Assembly (NCBI GenBank): GCA_977017575.1 | Contig: CDRNVI010000083.1 | Span: 124,001 to 188,000, forward strand | DNA length: 64,000 bases | DNA from: Paramoeba atlantica | Lineage: Eukaryota; Discosea | Direction of reading: 5' to 3' | Shown: in pieces, positions 29,282-39,569 of the stretch | Numbering within the stretch: the first letter of the stretch is position 1 | Layout: every line of letters begins with the position of its first letter | Notes under the pieces: model-generated | What the model saw: the letters and a program-made list of their open reading frames with translations, nothing else | Told to the model about the DNA's origin: nothing | Databases searched by the model: none | Program-made: the position numbers and the translations under genes

Positions 29282-29566
29282 ACACTATTTCCAAAAAGGA
29301 ATAACCCAATATTGTAGAGTATTCTATGCAGTGCAGTATCTAGGCGAAAGGTTCGTGGTATCTATTGTATCATGTGAATCAAATGTGTAAAATGAGTTTC
29401 TAAATATCGAGGCTTCATATTCTTGAACAAAAGTAACCAGGGGAGCGGCACAAATTTAATCTCATTAAACCATGTTCCAGGATAGTACATCTAACAGGTA
29501 TACTAAGTGGGTACGGTATTTAAAATACAAACCCGAGAGAGTTGATCTGCAGATTTCGCGCTTTTC
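29282..29566. other. Upstream flank of the HMG-like gene
   Basis: There is no gene. It would contain the 5' UTR and splice acceptor of the minus-strand gene ending at 29281. Nothing else is visible. Confidence 0.35.
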
Positions 29567-30060
29567 GTATATAACCCCCCCACAGCGAATAAGTCACCCC
29601 CCTCTTTTTTTCGTACAGCGAGGCTTAGGGGGGTTGCGGCACCACTTTGTCGCTCAAAATTTTGAGATCTGCATGTTCCCGCTGTTTTTTGACCTCTTCA
29701 CAAACAAACAAATAAAAACAGTACATAGGAGTCAAAAAAACATATTTTTTCATCATTTTTTTTACAGAGTCATGCCAATATTACCGGAAAAATCAGATGT
29801 TCAGCGGTCAGGGGGGAGAAGGGGGTCAATAAGTGTGGGCATTGCGCTCATTCGTAATCAGAATTGTTGGATTACCTACCTGTGGCTTAGGGAGTTTTGC
29901 TTTAATACAGGGGGTTAAGGGTCCTTCCACGGGATTCGTTGGGTTGAAAAATGTCTGAATTGTATATGAACATGACAAACAATGTGAAACCTGACAAAAT
30001 TACCTAGCTAGATATAGAAAAAAATGACAAAAAGATGACCCCCCCAAAAAATAAGTGCCT
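29567..30060. mobile_element. Half element related to the 24014 Tc1/mariner family
   Basis: TATATAACCCCCCCACAGCG, then AATAAGTCACCCCCCTC and TTTTGAGATCTGCATGTTCCC, match the right end of 24014-24955 read in reverse. The far end near 30036-30055 (GACCCCCCCAAAAAATAAGTG) may be the partner. A plus-strand frame 29770-29918 has no recognisable domain. Confidence 0.5.
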
Positions 30061-30620
30061 CTCCGAGGCGCCCGGTCGGATTTGTCCATAATACCGTGCC
30101 GAACATAATTACGCCCGTACATAGTTACGCCCAACTTACCGGTAGCGCATTTTATAACAATAACATTTATTAACAAAGTTTGCTTCAAAAAATTAACTGC
30201 TTTGTTAACTTATGCTTTGTTAATAAAAGCATTGTTAATTTTTATTTCTGTGTGAGAAAAATTTCCACTAAATTGGAAATCATTTTCTCCTGAATGCCGA
30301 ACTTTCGAGGAAACTGTTGTTGTCTCCAACGCCATTTCCTACCAGTCTGCATGAAAATTATCATACCAGACCGTCCTCCCAGAAAAATAATAATTATTAA
30401 TTATTTTCGGCCAATTTTCAGTAAAAATTAATTACTTTGTTAATTTATGCTTTGTTAATAAAAACATTGTTTATTTTAATTACGCTGTAAAGTGCGCCAC
30501 CAGTAATTACGCCCAAACTTAAATTAATTAAGCCCAAATGGGTTGGTCAGGATGCGAGCGACCCCCCTCCAATGCCTTCACCCTGGAGGGGAGAGGGCAT
30601 CGGAGGGGGATCGCGGAAAA
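30061..30620. repeat. Direct repeats of ATTACGCCC and TGCTTTGTTAATAAAA
   Basis: AATTACGCCCGTACATAGTTACGCCCAA-type phrases occur at 30109-30135 and 30508-30522. TATGCTTTGTTAATAAAAGC and TATGCTTTGTTAATAAAAAC occur at about 30210 and 30447. They look like the two ends of an AT-rich unit in direct orientation. There is no gene. Confidence 0.5.
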
Positions 30621-30771
30621 TACAGTAACTCAAAAAAGTGTTCGAATGTTTCGACATTTTTTAATGTTTTTATTCTTTACCAAAGAAAATCAGAGGATAA
30701 TGCTGTAGTATATACATAATGCTGTATGTATGGTAGTAATGTAGGCTGGGGTAGTGCTTATATCCCCACGT

Positions 30772-30910
30772 AATAGCAATCTTTCGTAAATAACTCGGTG
30801 TACTGTGCATAGTAGGACAAAGATCTACAATAGGAGAATAAAACCAAGTTGTTCTATTTACTACATTACTTATGCACAGTGCACCGAGTTATTTACGAAA
30901 GATTGCTATT
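30772..30910 (+). promoter_or_regulatory. Inverted copy of the transposase start in its own leader
   Basis: Bases 30772-30810 are the reverse complement of 30872-30910 with a single mismatch. The second arm is the first 39 bases of the transposase ORF including its ATG. In the RNA the start codon would be locked in a 39-bp hairpin with a loop of about 61 nt. Confidence 0.8.
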
Positions 30911-31465
30911 GAAAAACTTGAAAACGGATCTTCACTTCGTAGAGTGGCCGCCGATTTAAACTTAAGCGTAGGAAATGTCAGCCGTATTAAAAATAAATAT
31001 CTTCCATCACTATCTAGACAACCAACCGGTCGCCCACGTAAGCTGAATGATACTTGCCGTAGGCGCGTCCGCCGTCTTATCACGAGCGGCGCCACAAAAG
31101 ACGCAGTTGCCGCCAGCAAAAGGTTGAGAGACGAGGGTATTGCGGATGTTTGCCCGGAAACCATTCGGGTTTCCCTTCGCAAGCGTATGAAGGGAAAGAA
31201 GAGGGTCAAGAAGCCCTACCTTACGAAACGACACAAGGCTCTACGTCTTGCTTTTGCAAGAAAGTACGAGCATTGGACGCACGCCGACTGGGGCCGTGTA
31301 CTTTTCACGGATGAAACGAAGATCTGCCGTTTCGAGTCGAATGGTAGCCGGTGGGTTTGGGTAGACTTTGGGGAGGAGCTGTCGGAGCGAAACATACAAG
31401 GTACGCTCAGGTATGGTGGCGGCTCCATCATGATATGGGGTTGCAAGATGGAGCCCATCGTTTGA
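30872..31465 (+). pseudogene. Tc1-type transposase, C-terminally truncated
   Basis: The frame gives 197 residues. A first HTH domain (ENGSSLRRVAADLNLSVGNV) is followed by the GRPRKL hook, the second HTH region, and the first catalytic Asp in VLFTDETKICRF. The frame stops after IMIWGC, before the second Asp. A full Tc1 transposase has about 340 residues, so roughly 140 are lost by internal deletion. The ATG at 30872 fits the family. It could still bind TIRs and act as a repressor. Confidence 0.9.
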
Positions 31466-31792
31466 GGGCAGTCATCAGGGCGAAGGGGGGACTTGCTAAG
31501 TATTAAGTCTGAACCATTTTGGTCCATTAAGAGTGAAGCAATAGAACGTTTTCCTATAAAAAAACATGTCCGAAAAAAAGTCAAAAAAATGTTCAAATGT
31601 TGGACTGACATTATATCTTTCATAGTTTTTCGTAGTAAGATCGTTGATGAACTCAAAGTACGTGGGGATATAAGCACTACCCCAGCCTACACTACTACCG
31701 TATACTACAGCATTATCCTCCGATTCTCTTTGGTAAAGAATAAAAACATTAAAAAATGTCGAAGCATTTGAACACTTTTTTGAGTTACTGTA

Positions 31793-32503
31793 TGTGGGTA
31801 AAAAATATTTTAGAAAAAATCTATAAGATTTCTGAAAAATCCTCTCATTCCGATAGTATAAGGTTAGGTAGCGTCTGGATATCAATCTCTTCTTCACTTT
31901 AAGAAAGTGTTTCGTCTTGACGAAACCTCATCAGGCACTAGGAAGTATTCATGTGCAGTGAGGTCCCATAATGGGAACACACATAATGAGCAGGCTGATG
32001 CGCTTGCCATTTCAGGAACACGCAAGGCTCTTCCTACCTCAGAACCCAAGAGGAGAAAAAAGACGCCAGATGTAGTTCCCAAGGGAGGTGTAAGTTCCGT
32101 GGAACTCCCTTCGGAAGAGAATAAGGACTTGGGTTCTAGTAATACTCATAAGGTCCAAAAGAAACAGCATAAAGGGACCAAAAAAGAACTCAACAGGCAG
32201 AGGAAGAATCTGGTGGGGATAAGGATGAAATTTCTAAAGATTCAAAGTTATTACAACATAAGAAAAGGTTGTTTTCTTAACTGGTTTTAATAACCAGTGT
32301 TTTAGGATAGGATAGGATTGGATCAAGCACTAGCTTTGAAATCGTAAAGTTATCCATAAAAATTGGAAAATTCTTTTTCAAAGGATTTAGAAAACAGTTT
32401 GTCGAATTAAGTTTAGACCAGTAAAGGGGAGGGATACCCCTTGTCCATATTAAAGGGGGGGTCACAGTACAGGAATATTAACCCCGACAGTGGTTTCTTT
32501 TTC
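31793..32503. other. Gap with an unassigned plus-strand frame
   Basis: A plus-strand frame at 31907-32290 encodes 127 hydrophilic residues, rich in Lys, Ser, Glu and Asn. It has no domain I can name, lies against the host direction and has AT-rich codons; it may be part of an old element. The rest, with GGTTTTAATAACCAG at about 32283, shows nothing firm. Confidence 0.3.
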
Positions 32504-32613
32504 TTTTTTAGGCTCTTCGTTAAACGCGGTGGTTGTTTTCAACTTAGAAGTCACTCATGCTGCGCGCTTCGCGTTGAAAATTACCTCCGCGTTTAACGAA
32601 GAGCCTAAAAAAG
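32504..32613. mobile_element. 110-bp foldback MITE, copy 5
   Basis: Same family; the centre is oriented as in copy 4. The flanks are different (GACAGTGGTTTC on the left, CGCCAAAACATC on the right), so it is an independent insertion. Confidence 0.9.
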
Positions 32614-33401
32614 AAAAATCGCCAAAACATCGGACACAGTGCAGTCACTCAGTGAAGCTCGTGGCAGTCTGTGAAATTCATGACAGTCTGTGATAGTCAT
32701 GGCAGTCAGTGGGTGAAATTAAAGCAAAATTAGCCTTTGTTATTTCCGATTTCCGTAAAAGTTAAATTGCCTCATTAATCACCTTTTTATAAGATATCTT
32801 GCTTAGCTTAAGTATTTTCGGTATTTTCTAATGCCCTGTGGGGTGTGTGCTCGGTTTTCCTGCCACAAAGAGCTCACTTTGAGCAAGGTTTCTCTGTGGA
32901 CTGAGGAGGATTGTGTGCAGTGACTAGAAAGTCACAAACTAGTCGCTCAAAAAGTCGTGTGCTACAGGAAAATCCACAAAACACCTCAGAGCATGAAGCG
33001 TATTGGTGCAAAGTGGTGGTGCACTAAAAAGTGCAACGGAAGGTACGCCGCACCAGGCCCACTGGTACCAGGTAGAGCCCACAGAAGTGCGAAACAAACG
33101 ACCGACGAGGGCACGGCACAATATTCAACTGGGGAACAATTACCAGTGGAAAAGTGTAAATCACCGTCGAGAGTGGGTGACACAGGAAGGTGTGCACACG
33201 AACACCGTTGAGTGTGCTAACTCAATGGCAAAGAAGCGATTGAAGCCTGAAGGGAGCGTTTTGGGAAGGAAATCAGGTAGAAGAGCAGACAGAGTGCAAG
33301 CAATCGCCGAGAAGTGCAACGGGAGCCTCCGCAAGAATGGAGAAGTGATGCTGCGTGTTCTGCAGAATTTGCAAGAACACTGTATTTGTATTCATTTGTA
33401 G
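32614..33401 (+). pseudogene. Merlin/IS1595-type transposase relic
   Basis: The frame ending at 33401 contains SVNHRREWVTQEGVHTNTVE and then SMAKKRLKPEG. The VNH...F/W......HTN.IE......K+.L pattern is the end of the DDE domain in Merlin and ISXO2/IS1595 transposases. Upstream the match dissolves across frames (a WWCTKKCNGRYA segment in another frame at about 33015). The front 32614-32850 shows only CAGTCTGTGA-type repeats. It is a decayed copy; the borders are not defined. Confidence 0.65.
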
Positions 33402-33864
33402 ATCAAGTATGTTAAGGAAGCGGTACTTATTAAAGCCGTAAGGATTAAAGGGAAAAAGTTTCGGAAAAAATGATTTGTTTTGTTTGCTTTTTGAAATTTC
33501 AGAAAAAGGCTAAATTTGTTTGAATTTAACCCAGTCAGTGACAGTCAGAAAGGCCAGGCCAGGGAGGGAAAGGGTTTTTCGACCAAACGGCACTATAAGT
33601 GGGGGGGAGTATGTTTCAGTTCGAGGGTAATTTTTTTTCCACCCTCAAAAAAAAAGCGCGCCGCTTCGCGGCGCTATTCTTTCTATCACGAGGTTTTTGT
33701 ATGCCTAAGCGCTCTAAACGGAGTTTATACTCCACTGTTGTGTATGGAGATTGGCTTCTGGAAGGGTGGTGCGTTCGAGATCCTGATGATAAACTCTCTA
33801 GGCTTTGTCCAAAATGCAAGGATTGGGTTTGAAAGCTATAAAGAAGTCAGCAGAACGCTCTCAC
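33402..33864. other. Gap with GC hairpin
   Basis: GCGCGCCGCTTCGCGGCGCT lies at about 33656-33675. A short plus-strand frame 33599-33832 runs through the hairpin and is not credible as a gene. Confidence 0.4.
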
Positions 33865-34321
33865 TCTCTGGATTTTTTCGGATTATTTTTTTTGAAAAAA
33901 ATTTCAACTTGACAAAAAAAATGGTAAAAAAATATTTTTCCAAAATCGTTTCGCCTATTGTATTTTGATAGCTTGGGACCTATTCTAGCTTTCTACGCCA
34001 TTGTTTTCGCGAGATGTGGCTTTTTAAAGCCGTAGGTGAGCCTCCCAAAATGGCCCATTTTTGAAAAAAGTCCAAAAAGTAATTTTCGGACCCAAAGGGA
34101 TCTTTTTGGGTCGGAAGAATGGTGTGGTTGGAGTCGCATCCTCTACCCAGTATGTTTGGTAGCCTCGAATACACGCCTATGAGTGATTTCTCACACGCAA
34201 AAGTCGAATTTAGTGCTCTGAGAGCAAAAATACGCAGAAATGACCACATTTTTACCCGAAAATCGACTACTTTTGGCTATAATATTTCAATTTTCTTCTG
34301 CTTTGCACGCCAATTTTTTTA
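33865..34321. repeat. Large dispersed repeat, copy 2 (inverse of 21958-22410)
   Basis: It holds GGACCTATTCTAGCTTTCTA, AGAATGGTGTGGTTGGAGTC and GCTCTGAGAGC in the reverse orientation of copy 1. The foldback MITE follows at 34322, in the corresponding place. Confidence 0.82.
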
Positions 34322-34428
34322 TTTAGGCTCTTCGTTAAACGCGGTGGTAGTTTTCAACGCGAAGCGCGCAGCATGAGTGACTTCTAAGTTGAAAACAACC
34401 ACCGCGTTTAACGAAGAGCCTAAAAAAG
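34322..34428. mobile_element. 110-bp foldback MITE, copy 6
   Basis: This copy is slightly shortened at the left end (ATTTAGGCTC). Centre orientation is as in copies 1-3. Confidence 0.9.
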
Positions 34429-34799
34429 TTATTATTATTAATGGCAGGGGGAATACACAGTTTTCGACAAAAAAACATGATTTTCAGGCCAAAAAGGCAA
34501 AATTTTAACCCGAATTTGGGACGTTTTTGAAGCCTTACCAGCAGTTTTTTAGTTCAAAAAACTTTTTTTTAAGACACATTTTTTTAAAGAAAATCCTGCG
34601 TGCATGAAAATAAGTTGATAATTTTTTAAGCGTCTTCACCACATAGAAAGATTTTTTTTAAGATTATCATTATTAATCACAGGGGGAGTAGTTGCCAACA
34701 ACAGACGTACCCCCTTTACAAAAGATAAATGATCACAATGTATGTCATCATACAAAAGGACGAATGATCAAAAAGATCAAAATAAAGAAGTGAAGCACT
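34429..34799. other. Gap
   Basis: AT-rich; no gene. ATTATTATTAATGGCAGGGGG and ATTATCATTATTAATCACAGGGGG frame 34430-34690 as an imperfect direct pair. Confidence 0.4.
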
Positions 34800-35618
34800 C
34801 TACTGTGTTGCCCAATCCGCGTCCATGCTTAAGTTAATTGCGGCCGGTTTTGTTCTCAGAAGCGCATGATCAAAACTCTCTTTATGACGCTGCTGTAGAA
34901 TCTGTGATTGCAATCGTCTGTTACACTCTACCTCCCTGCGCTCGCGTGTGAAATCTTGGATACAACTTTCTCGAGCTTGCTGGCGCATAGCACGTAGGCT
35001 TTTTACTTGTGAAAGAGCCTGTCTAGTCCGGGTCCCAAGTTGTGTTTTACTCATGGATTCATACGATGTAGCAGAACATTCGTCAGAAACTGAAATAGAA
35101 GACGAATAATTAGACTGAGACATAAAAGGAGGCATACACATGAAACTATTTAGGAGAAATTTCCTTATGTTTGTCGAATCTAGCCCATTTGGACCCCATT
35201 CATTTTCTGTTATGTTGGGCACATCAGGCCTGGAAGAAGTGTTTACTACAACATGTCGAATAATATAACTCGATGTGAAGGAGGAATGGTGAAGGTAGTA
35301 GCAAAGCGGACACGGAATTCGACAGTACCAAAGTTCCTGAAGCGATCTTTTGTTACATAAATTCGCAAAGTATTCATCTTGGATGCGTGGTTCCAAAGTA
35401 AGTAAAATTAGCAAAATCTCCTGTATGGGACACGAGAACAGCTCGCTGACTCCCGAAATAACAAAAACGCTATCAGCTTCCTCCCATACCTTTTCAAGAC
35501 TCTCAAATAGATGCAGAAGCTCAGAAATATGACCTTCCGGAAGATCTAGAAGCACTTGTCGCAAGAGATTCCTTTTACATAATAATTTGAGCTCTGATTT
35601 ACCCAACACTTGCTTCAT
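34800..35618 (-). CDS. Hypothetical protein, 272 residues
   Basis: I do not recognise this protein. The first 100 residues are Leu-rich and likely helical (LLRQVLLDLPEGHISELLHL). A CPLCYY cysteine pair lies near residue 101, then a Ser-rich stretch follows. The C-terminal third is Arg/Gln-rich and probably coiled coil (QALSQVKSLRAMRQQARESC, then RRLQSQILQQRH). It lies on the host strand with an ATG and normal length, flanked by mobile DNA on both sides. It is probably a real host gene of unknown role. Confidence 0.6.
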   Translation of the reverse strand: MKQVLGKSELKLLCKRNLLRQVLLDLPEGHISELLHLFESLEKVWEEADSVFVISGVSELFSCPIQEILLILLTLEPRIQDEYFANLCNKRSLQELWYCRIPCPLCYYLHHSSFTSSYIIRHVVVNTSSRPDVPNITENEWGPNGLDSTNIRKFLLNSFMCMPPFMSQSNYSSSISVSDECSATSYESMSKTQLGTRTRQALSQVKSLRAMRQQARESCIQDFTRERREVECNRRLQSQILQQRHKESFDHALLRTKPAAINLSMDADWATQ

Positions 35619-35788
35619 CTGGTAATAGACAAGCAGAAATATTCATGCATTGTGTTCATTTCCAAAGACTGCAATTTGGAACTCCACATTCCACATGTTG
35701 AAAAGGTTCACAAGAATGAGTTCACAAAAAAGAAAGATGAATATGTGTATTTGGGACCTTATACAGATGAGACCTTACAGTGTAGATT
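35619..35788. other. Upstream flank of hypothetical gene
   Basis: No gene is visible; it would hold the 5' UTR of the gene ending at 35618. Confidence 0.35.
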
Positions 35789-35970
35789 TACTGTCCCTCC
35801 CCCGTTTAAGAGCACTTCGTTTTCCGTGAAAAGTGCGCTTAAACGGGGGGGTCTGAATCACTACATAAAAAAAATTTGGCGCCGCTTCCCGGCGCCGGAG
35901 TCCGCACCTCAACTCTATGTGCGCTTAAACGGGAGGGTCTGACCGGGTGCGCTTAAGGGGGGGGACAGTA
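35789..35970. mobile_element. 180-bp MITE starting TACTGTCCCTCCCCCG
   Basis: The left TACTGTCCCTCCCCCGTTTA is matched by GCTTAAGGGGGGGGACAGTA on the right. Inside are a hairpin AAGTGC..CCGTGAAAAGTGC and the GC hairpin GGCGCCGCTTCCCGGCGCC. A partial copy lies at 46943-47037. Confidence 0.85.
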
Positions 35971-36587
35971 TATTACTGTGTTCCTTATTACATTTTCACT
36001 TATTATTTTCACTTATTAATCACTTATAATCGAGGGTGGAGCGGTAGTTATACAAAGATTCTTTCTTCCTCTTTCTTCCTATAGGGTTGAAGGGAAGACT
36101 CTCTGCGAGAGCTCTCCAATGCGCTATTATTTTCCAAATTTGGCCAAGTTTTACAAAATTTAGACCCCCACACACAGATGGAAGTTGCCACCCCTGTATG
36201 CTAAACCGGACCCCCATTTAGTAAGTACAGGGGGGTGCACAAAAATATGGGGGGGGTCAAAATTCGTATAACTCGACCAATTTTGCCAACGCCGATGGAC
36301 ATGATAGCGTGCCTAGTGGGCTTTGGTGGCCCCGAGTGGACCCAAAAACCGGAGAGAAATACCTCCGGCGAGGGACAGATTCTAGGCATTGATAATACCC
36401 CACTAAGGAATTCATGAACGATTTTATGAAAACATGACCCAAAAAGCTATAAAAGTGTAAAAGAGATTGTTCGCACTTGTGATCCTGTTTTTGTTTGCAC
36501 GCAAATGTGATGACAAAAATTCTTTTACTACACATTAGTATGCGAATACCTGGGGCATTCATTTTAACATTCATTCAACAACACGCG
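35971..36587. other. Gap with repeat fragments
   Basis: 35971-36055 belongs to the TACTGTGTTCC family with its hairpin. 36095-36260 (CTCTGCGAGAGCTCTCCAAT, then a C tract and GGGGTGCACAAAAATATG) resembles 45605-45705. GTGGCCCCGAGTGGACCCA at 36328 recurs at 37868. No gene is visible. Confidence 0.5.
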
Positions 36588-37010
36588 TTACACAAGTTGA
36601 TGTGGCTGAGTGTCTCTCGGAAAAGAATGTGAATACTTCAGTGTTATTCTGCTGAAGAAACTTGTCCATTGGACAACTGATGGGGGAACTGTCTCTGAAT
36701 GAGGCAGTATCAGCCTATTGGTGCGACTGTCATAAAACCTTCCATCCGCACGAGCGCGAAAATTGTGCTTCCCTTGAAGCTCAGGAGCGTGGAGATGGTC
36801 GATGGCACTGGGCAGAAGTCGTTCAGAGTCCTGTGGAGCATTACATAGAGGACAGCAGTTCGTACCTATGATTACAGAGACCCTTTGACATTGGATGCAA
36901 GGATCTTTTGCATCACTATCAATGGTGCATGCACACATTACACACCTTATAGGTTCCCCCAAAGACACGTGGCGGTCCACCTTGCAGCGAGGACAATACG
37001 TTTTTCCCAT
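36588..37010 (-). CDS. Small zinc-ribbon protein
   Basis: I start at the second Met (37010, MGKTYCPRC). The upstream Met at 37028 lies in the end of a TIR element. From this start the protein has 140 residues. The N-terminal 60 carry four CxxC pairs (YCPRC, RCVMC, PCIQC and CCPLC), enough for two zinc ribbons. Such modules bind RNA, DNA or ubiquitin-like partners; no specific family is recognisable. The C-terminal half is basic, then hydrophobic. The gene lies on the host strand. A TIR element begins 14 bases upstream of the ATG, so its natural 5' UTR is interrupted. Confidence 0.65.
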   Translation of the reverse strand: MGKTYCPRCKVDRHVSLGEPIRCVMCACTIDSDAKDPCIQCQRVSVIIGTNCCPLCNAPQDSERLLPSAIDHLHAPELQGKHNFRARADGRFYDSRTNRLILPHSETVPPSVVQWTSFFSRITLKYSHSFPRDTQPHQLV

Positions 37011-37023
37011 CACAATAATTACA

Positions 37024-37803
37024 TACACCCCTGGGCAGCTTCATTTACCCCCCCCCCCCTACAGGTCTTGTATTTTGTTCGATTTCGGAAATATTTGGCA
37101 CGGGACTGTTTTTCGCTACGATCGTCTCGAATCCGCGGTCGTTTTCACTCGAGCGACCTTGATTTGCTCCGAGACCTTAAAATTTTTGTCTAAAAAGTTA
37201 ATTTATTTTTGCCCACCTAGAAAAATCTACTTTTTTTCTGTTTTTTCCTCAATGGTCAAACGATATCGGGCTTCTTCCCTCCCGAATCAGCGTATTTCAC
37301 CAGAAAGGCGAACTTTCATCATATCACGCTACAAGGAACTAAAAACCCTACGTGCTGTAGCTAATGAGCTCAAAATCTCCAGGAATGGAGTAAGATATTG
37401 GGTGCGGCAGGAGTATTATTGGGTGCTTATCAGGAGTACATGTCGATAAATTAAGAAATCCATTTAAAGACTTCCGCAAACGACTTAAATTGGTGGTAGA
37501 AAAGAAAGGTTATCAGATTGGTTATTGAATACGTATTCAGCGTCTTTTTTTCGTTCTCTAAGCATGATTTACATTTTTAAAAACATAAAAAAATATTTAA
37601 AAGCAAGAAATAAATTCAAAAAAAAAGTGTACACCCTCAAAAATTGTCTAGTCATTTTAGTAAAAAAATTTATTCCAATCATGAAAAGGACCGCGGATTC
37701 GAGACGATCGGAGCGAAAAACAGTCCCATACCAAATATTTCCGAAATCGAACAATATGCAAGACCTGTAGGGGGGGGGGTAAATGAAGCTGCCCAGGGGT
37801 GTA
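37024..37803. mobile_element. TIR element with about 125-bp ends, next to a host start codon
   Basis: The left TACACCCCTGGGCAGCTTCA is complemented at 37783-37803. The inverted ends continue through a C tract, TACAGG(T)CTTG, and TTCGATTTCGGAAATATTTG to the GACGATCG(T/G)..CGAATCCGCGGTC block. Borders have TA. In the centre a plus-strand frame from 37250 to 37449 starts MVKRYRASSLPNQR and contains a helix-turn-helix (LRAVANELKISRNGVRYWVR). That is the DNA-binding start of a Tc1/mariner-like transposase; the nuclease part is missing. A solo end of this family is at about 43070-43140. Confidence 0.8.
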
Positions 37804-38223
37804 CATACAAAATGGTCAACAAGGACCAGTAGCAGTGGCCCACCATGGCTCCTAGTGGCCCACCGTGGCCCCGAGTGGACCCAGAAAAGACGCCAAGTTG
37901 CAGGGGGTCCAATAGTCACAGCCTAGCAATTAATTATTTAATTAACAGTTAATTAACTAGTTAATTTACCGTGAACTCAGAGTAAGGAACAACACGTGCT
38001 TATGTTTAGCAGCATTCTAATTCAGATATTTTTTGCGTGGCGTGGTTTTCTCGTATCACTCGATCGTCAGATTGCTATTTTGTGACTATTTTGACTACAT
38101 TATCAGTATTTGTACTTTGTTGTTTTCGTGCAGAATTTTACGTGAGACTAGTGGTGGCAATTGATTTACTTTACAATTCAGTTATTTTTTTGGAATTCTG
38201 GGAATTGATAACTTTACAGTTTA
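37804..38223. other. Gap
   Basis: GTGGCCCACCATGGCTCCTA and GTGGCCCACCGTGGCCCCGA form a short tandem at 37836-37880, related to 36320. TTAATTAAC-type palindromes lie at 37928-37968. There is no gene. Confidence 0.4.
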
Positions 38224-39215
38224 ATGCCTAGTGCACGTTCTAGACGATCACGCAAATCGCGTAATAGTATTGCAGAAAATGAGCAGACGGCTGATGAATC
38301 TTCGCAGAACGAAGGAGCGGTCCAAAGTGATGACTTGCGAACACGTAAAGCGCACAGGGAAGCTTACGTAGAGCTCGAAGAAAGACTTCGAGAAGCGCCA
38401 ATGCAAGCAGCTGTGCATCAGTCTCAGGCAGAATCTTCACCAGGGAACTCGCATCGAAAGCAGGGTCGAAAATCGCTACTTTTTAACCGCAACGTACAGG
38501 CTTGCTGGGAAGACAAGCTTTGTTCCGTGGAAAATCCTGTGTGTGCACGTTGGATGCGCAAGCACGAGGAATCCGATTTGTGTATGAAAGACAGCATGGT
38601 ACATCACGTGCACTTGATGTGTTTTCGGTGCGGTCACATTACTCATTCCTCGTCACAGTCAGCTCTCTGTGCCCACGCGCGCATATGTACTCAACACACC
38701 GCTTGATTTCGGATAAAATTTTATCTATTGAATACCTTGGAAAGGAATTACCGACGGTAGCGCGCTTTGTGCAGCGTCTCGTGTCTCGTCCTAACAAACT
38801 TCCATCAGCTTCTGTCTTGAAGTGTTACAAAATTTTGAAAGAGCCCGGTTCAATTCAAGCTAAAATTCAAGCAAAAATGGAAGCGACGAATACTTTCTTG
38901 GAAAAAATGCTTCCCCTACGAAATGCCCTTGACCTCTTCTCTGATGATAAGAGAAAACCAATGGCAACTTCGGTGGCTCCTATCTTGGCGCAGTTGAAGG
39001 ACGAAGCAACAAAAAGCAACTCCTTAGAAGACTCATTGCGCTATCACCTGCAACGTCTCGAAAAACAGCATGCCATGAATTTTTTTAGTAATGTAATGTG
39101 GTTGAGTCCACCGTACATCACTTTTCGCGACAAAAGGATTTCTCCCCCATCGGTTGATACTATGAACGACATGCTTGGCAACACCATTCCCATGTTTGCA
39201 CCGCAGAAGCATTGA
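38224..39215 (+). pseudogene. Plus-strand zinc-finger/coiled-coil gene, frameshifted
   Basis: The first frame (38224-38706, 160 residues) starts with an Arg/Ser-rich basic stretch. It ends with CFRCGHITHSSSQSALCAHARIC, which looks like a BED- or C2H2-type finger (C..C and later H...C). The second part continues in another frame from about 38690 to 39215 and is helical, with LEKMLPLRNALDLFSDDKR and a coiled-coil-like SLEDSLRYHLQRLEKQ. I do not recognise the family. Its direction, opposite to all host genes, and its position among transposons suggest an element-derived gene. An indel near 38700 separates the halves. Confidence 0.45.
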
Positions 39216-39443
39216 TATCTACTGTATTATAGATGCCCACTCAAAAATAGGTAGCTTCCCAGTGACTCCTCCGGCTCCGAATTCGCCTTGCAATATAGTC
39301 CGCGAATCGCGCAGCCCCTACGGCACGAACTCTACATTCCATGAGCCCTCTACATTCCATGCGAGTTCCAATGCGTTGCTCTCTCTCAGGGATGACTCGC
39401 TCACTATGCAAATAGCGATGGGGATGAAAGTTAATTTGTTAAT
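39216..39443. other. Short gap
   Basis: No gene. GAGCCCTCTACATTCCATG is preceded by CTACATTCCATG in tandem (39331-39361). Confidence 0.4.
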
Positions 39444-39569
39444 TACCGTCCCCCCTTATTTAGTGTTTAGTAGAATTGGGCAAAATTAAACACTAAGTAG
39501 GGGAGAGAAAATATCAATGAAAAATAGGTGAAAAACAGATAAAAAATGAAAAAAGAAATGAAAAAAAAC

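Larger units (their letters stand above)
30621..31792. mobile_element. Tc1/mariner element with about 150-bp TIRs, internally deleted
   Basis: The ends TACAGTAACTCAAAAAAGTG and the complement are flanked by TA at 30621 and 31791. The TIRs extend inward about 150 bp (CTTTACCAAAGA, GATAATGCTGTAGTATA, GGGGATATAAGCAC). The left TIR has a 16-bp duplication of TGCTGTA..ATA. The transposase is truncated. The near-identity of the TIRs suggests a fairly recent insertion. Confidence 0.9.
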
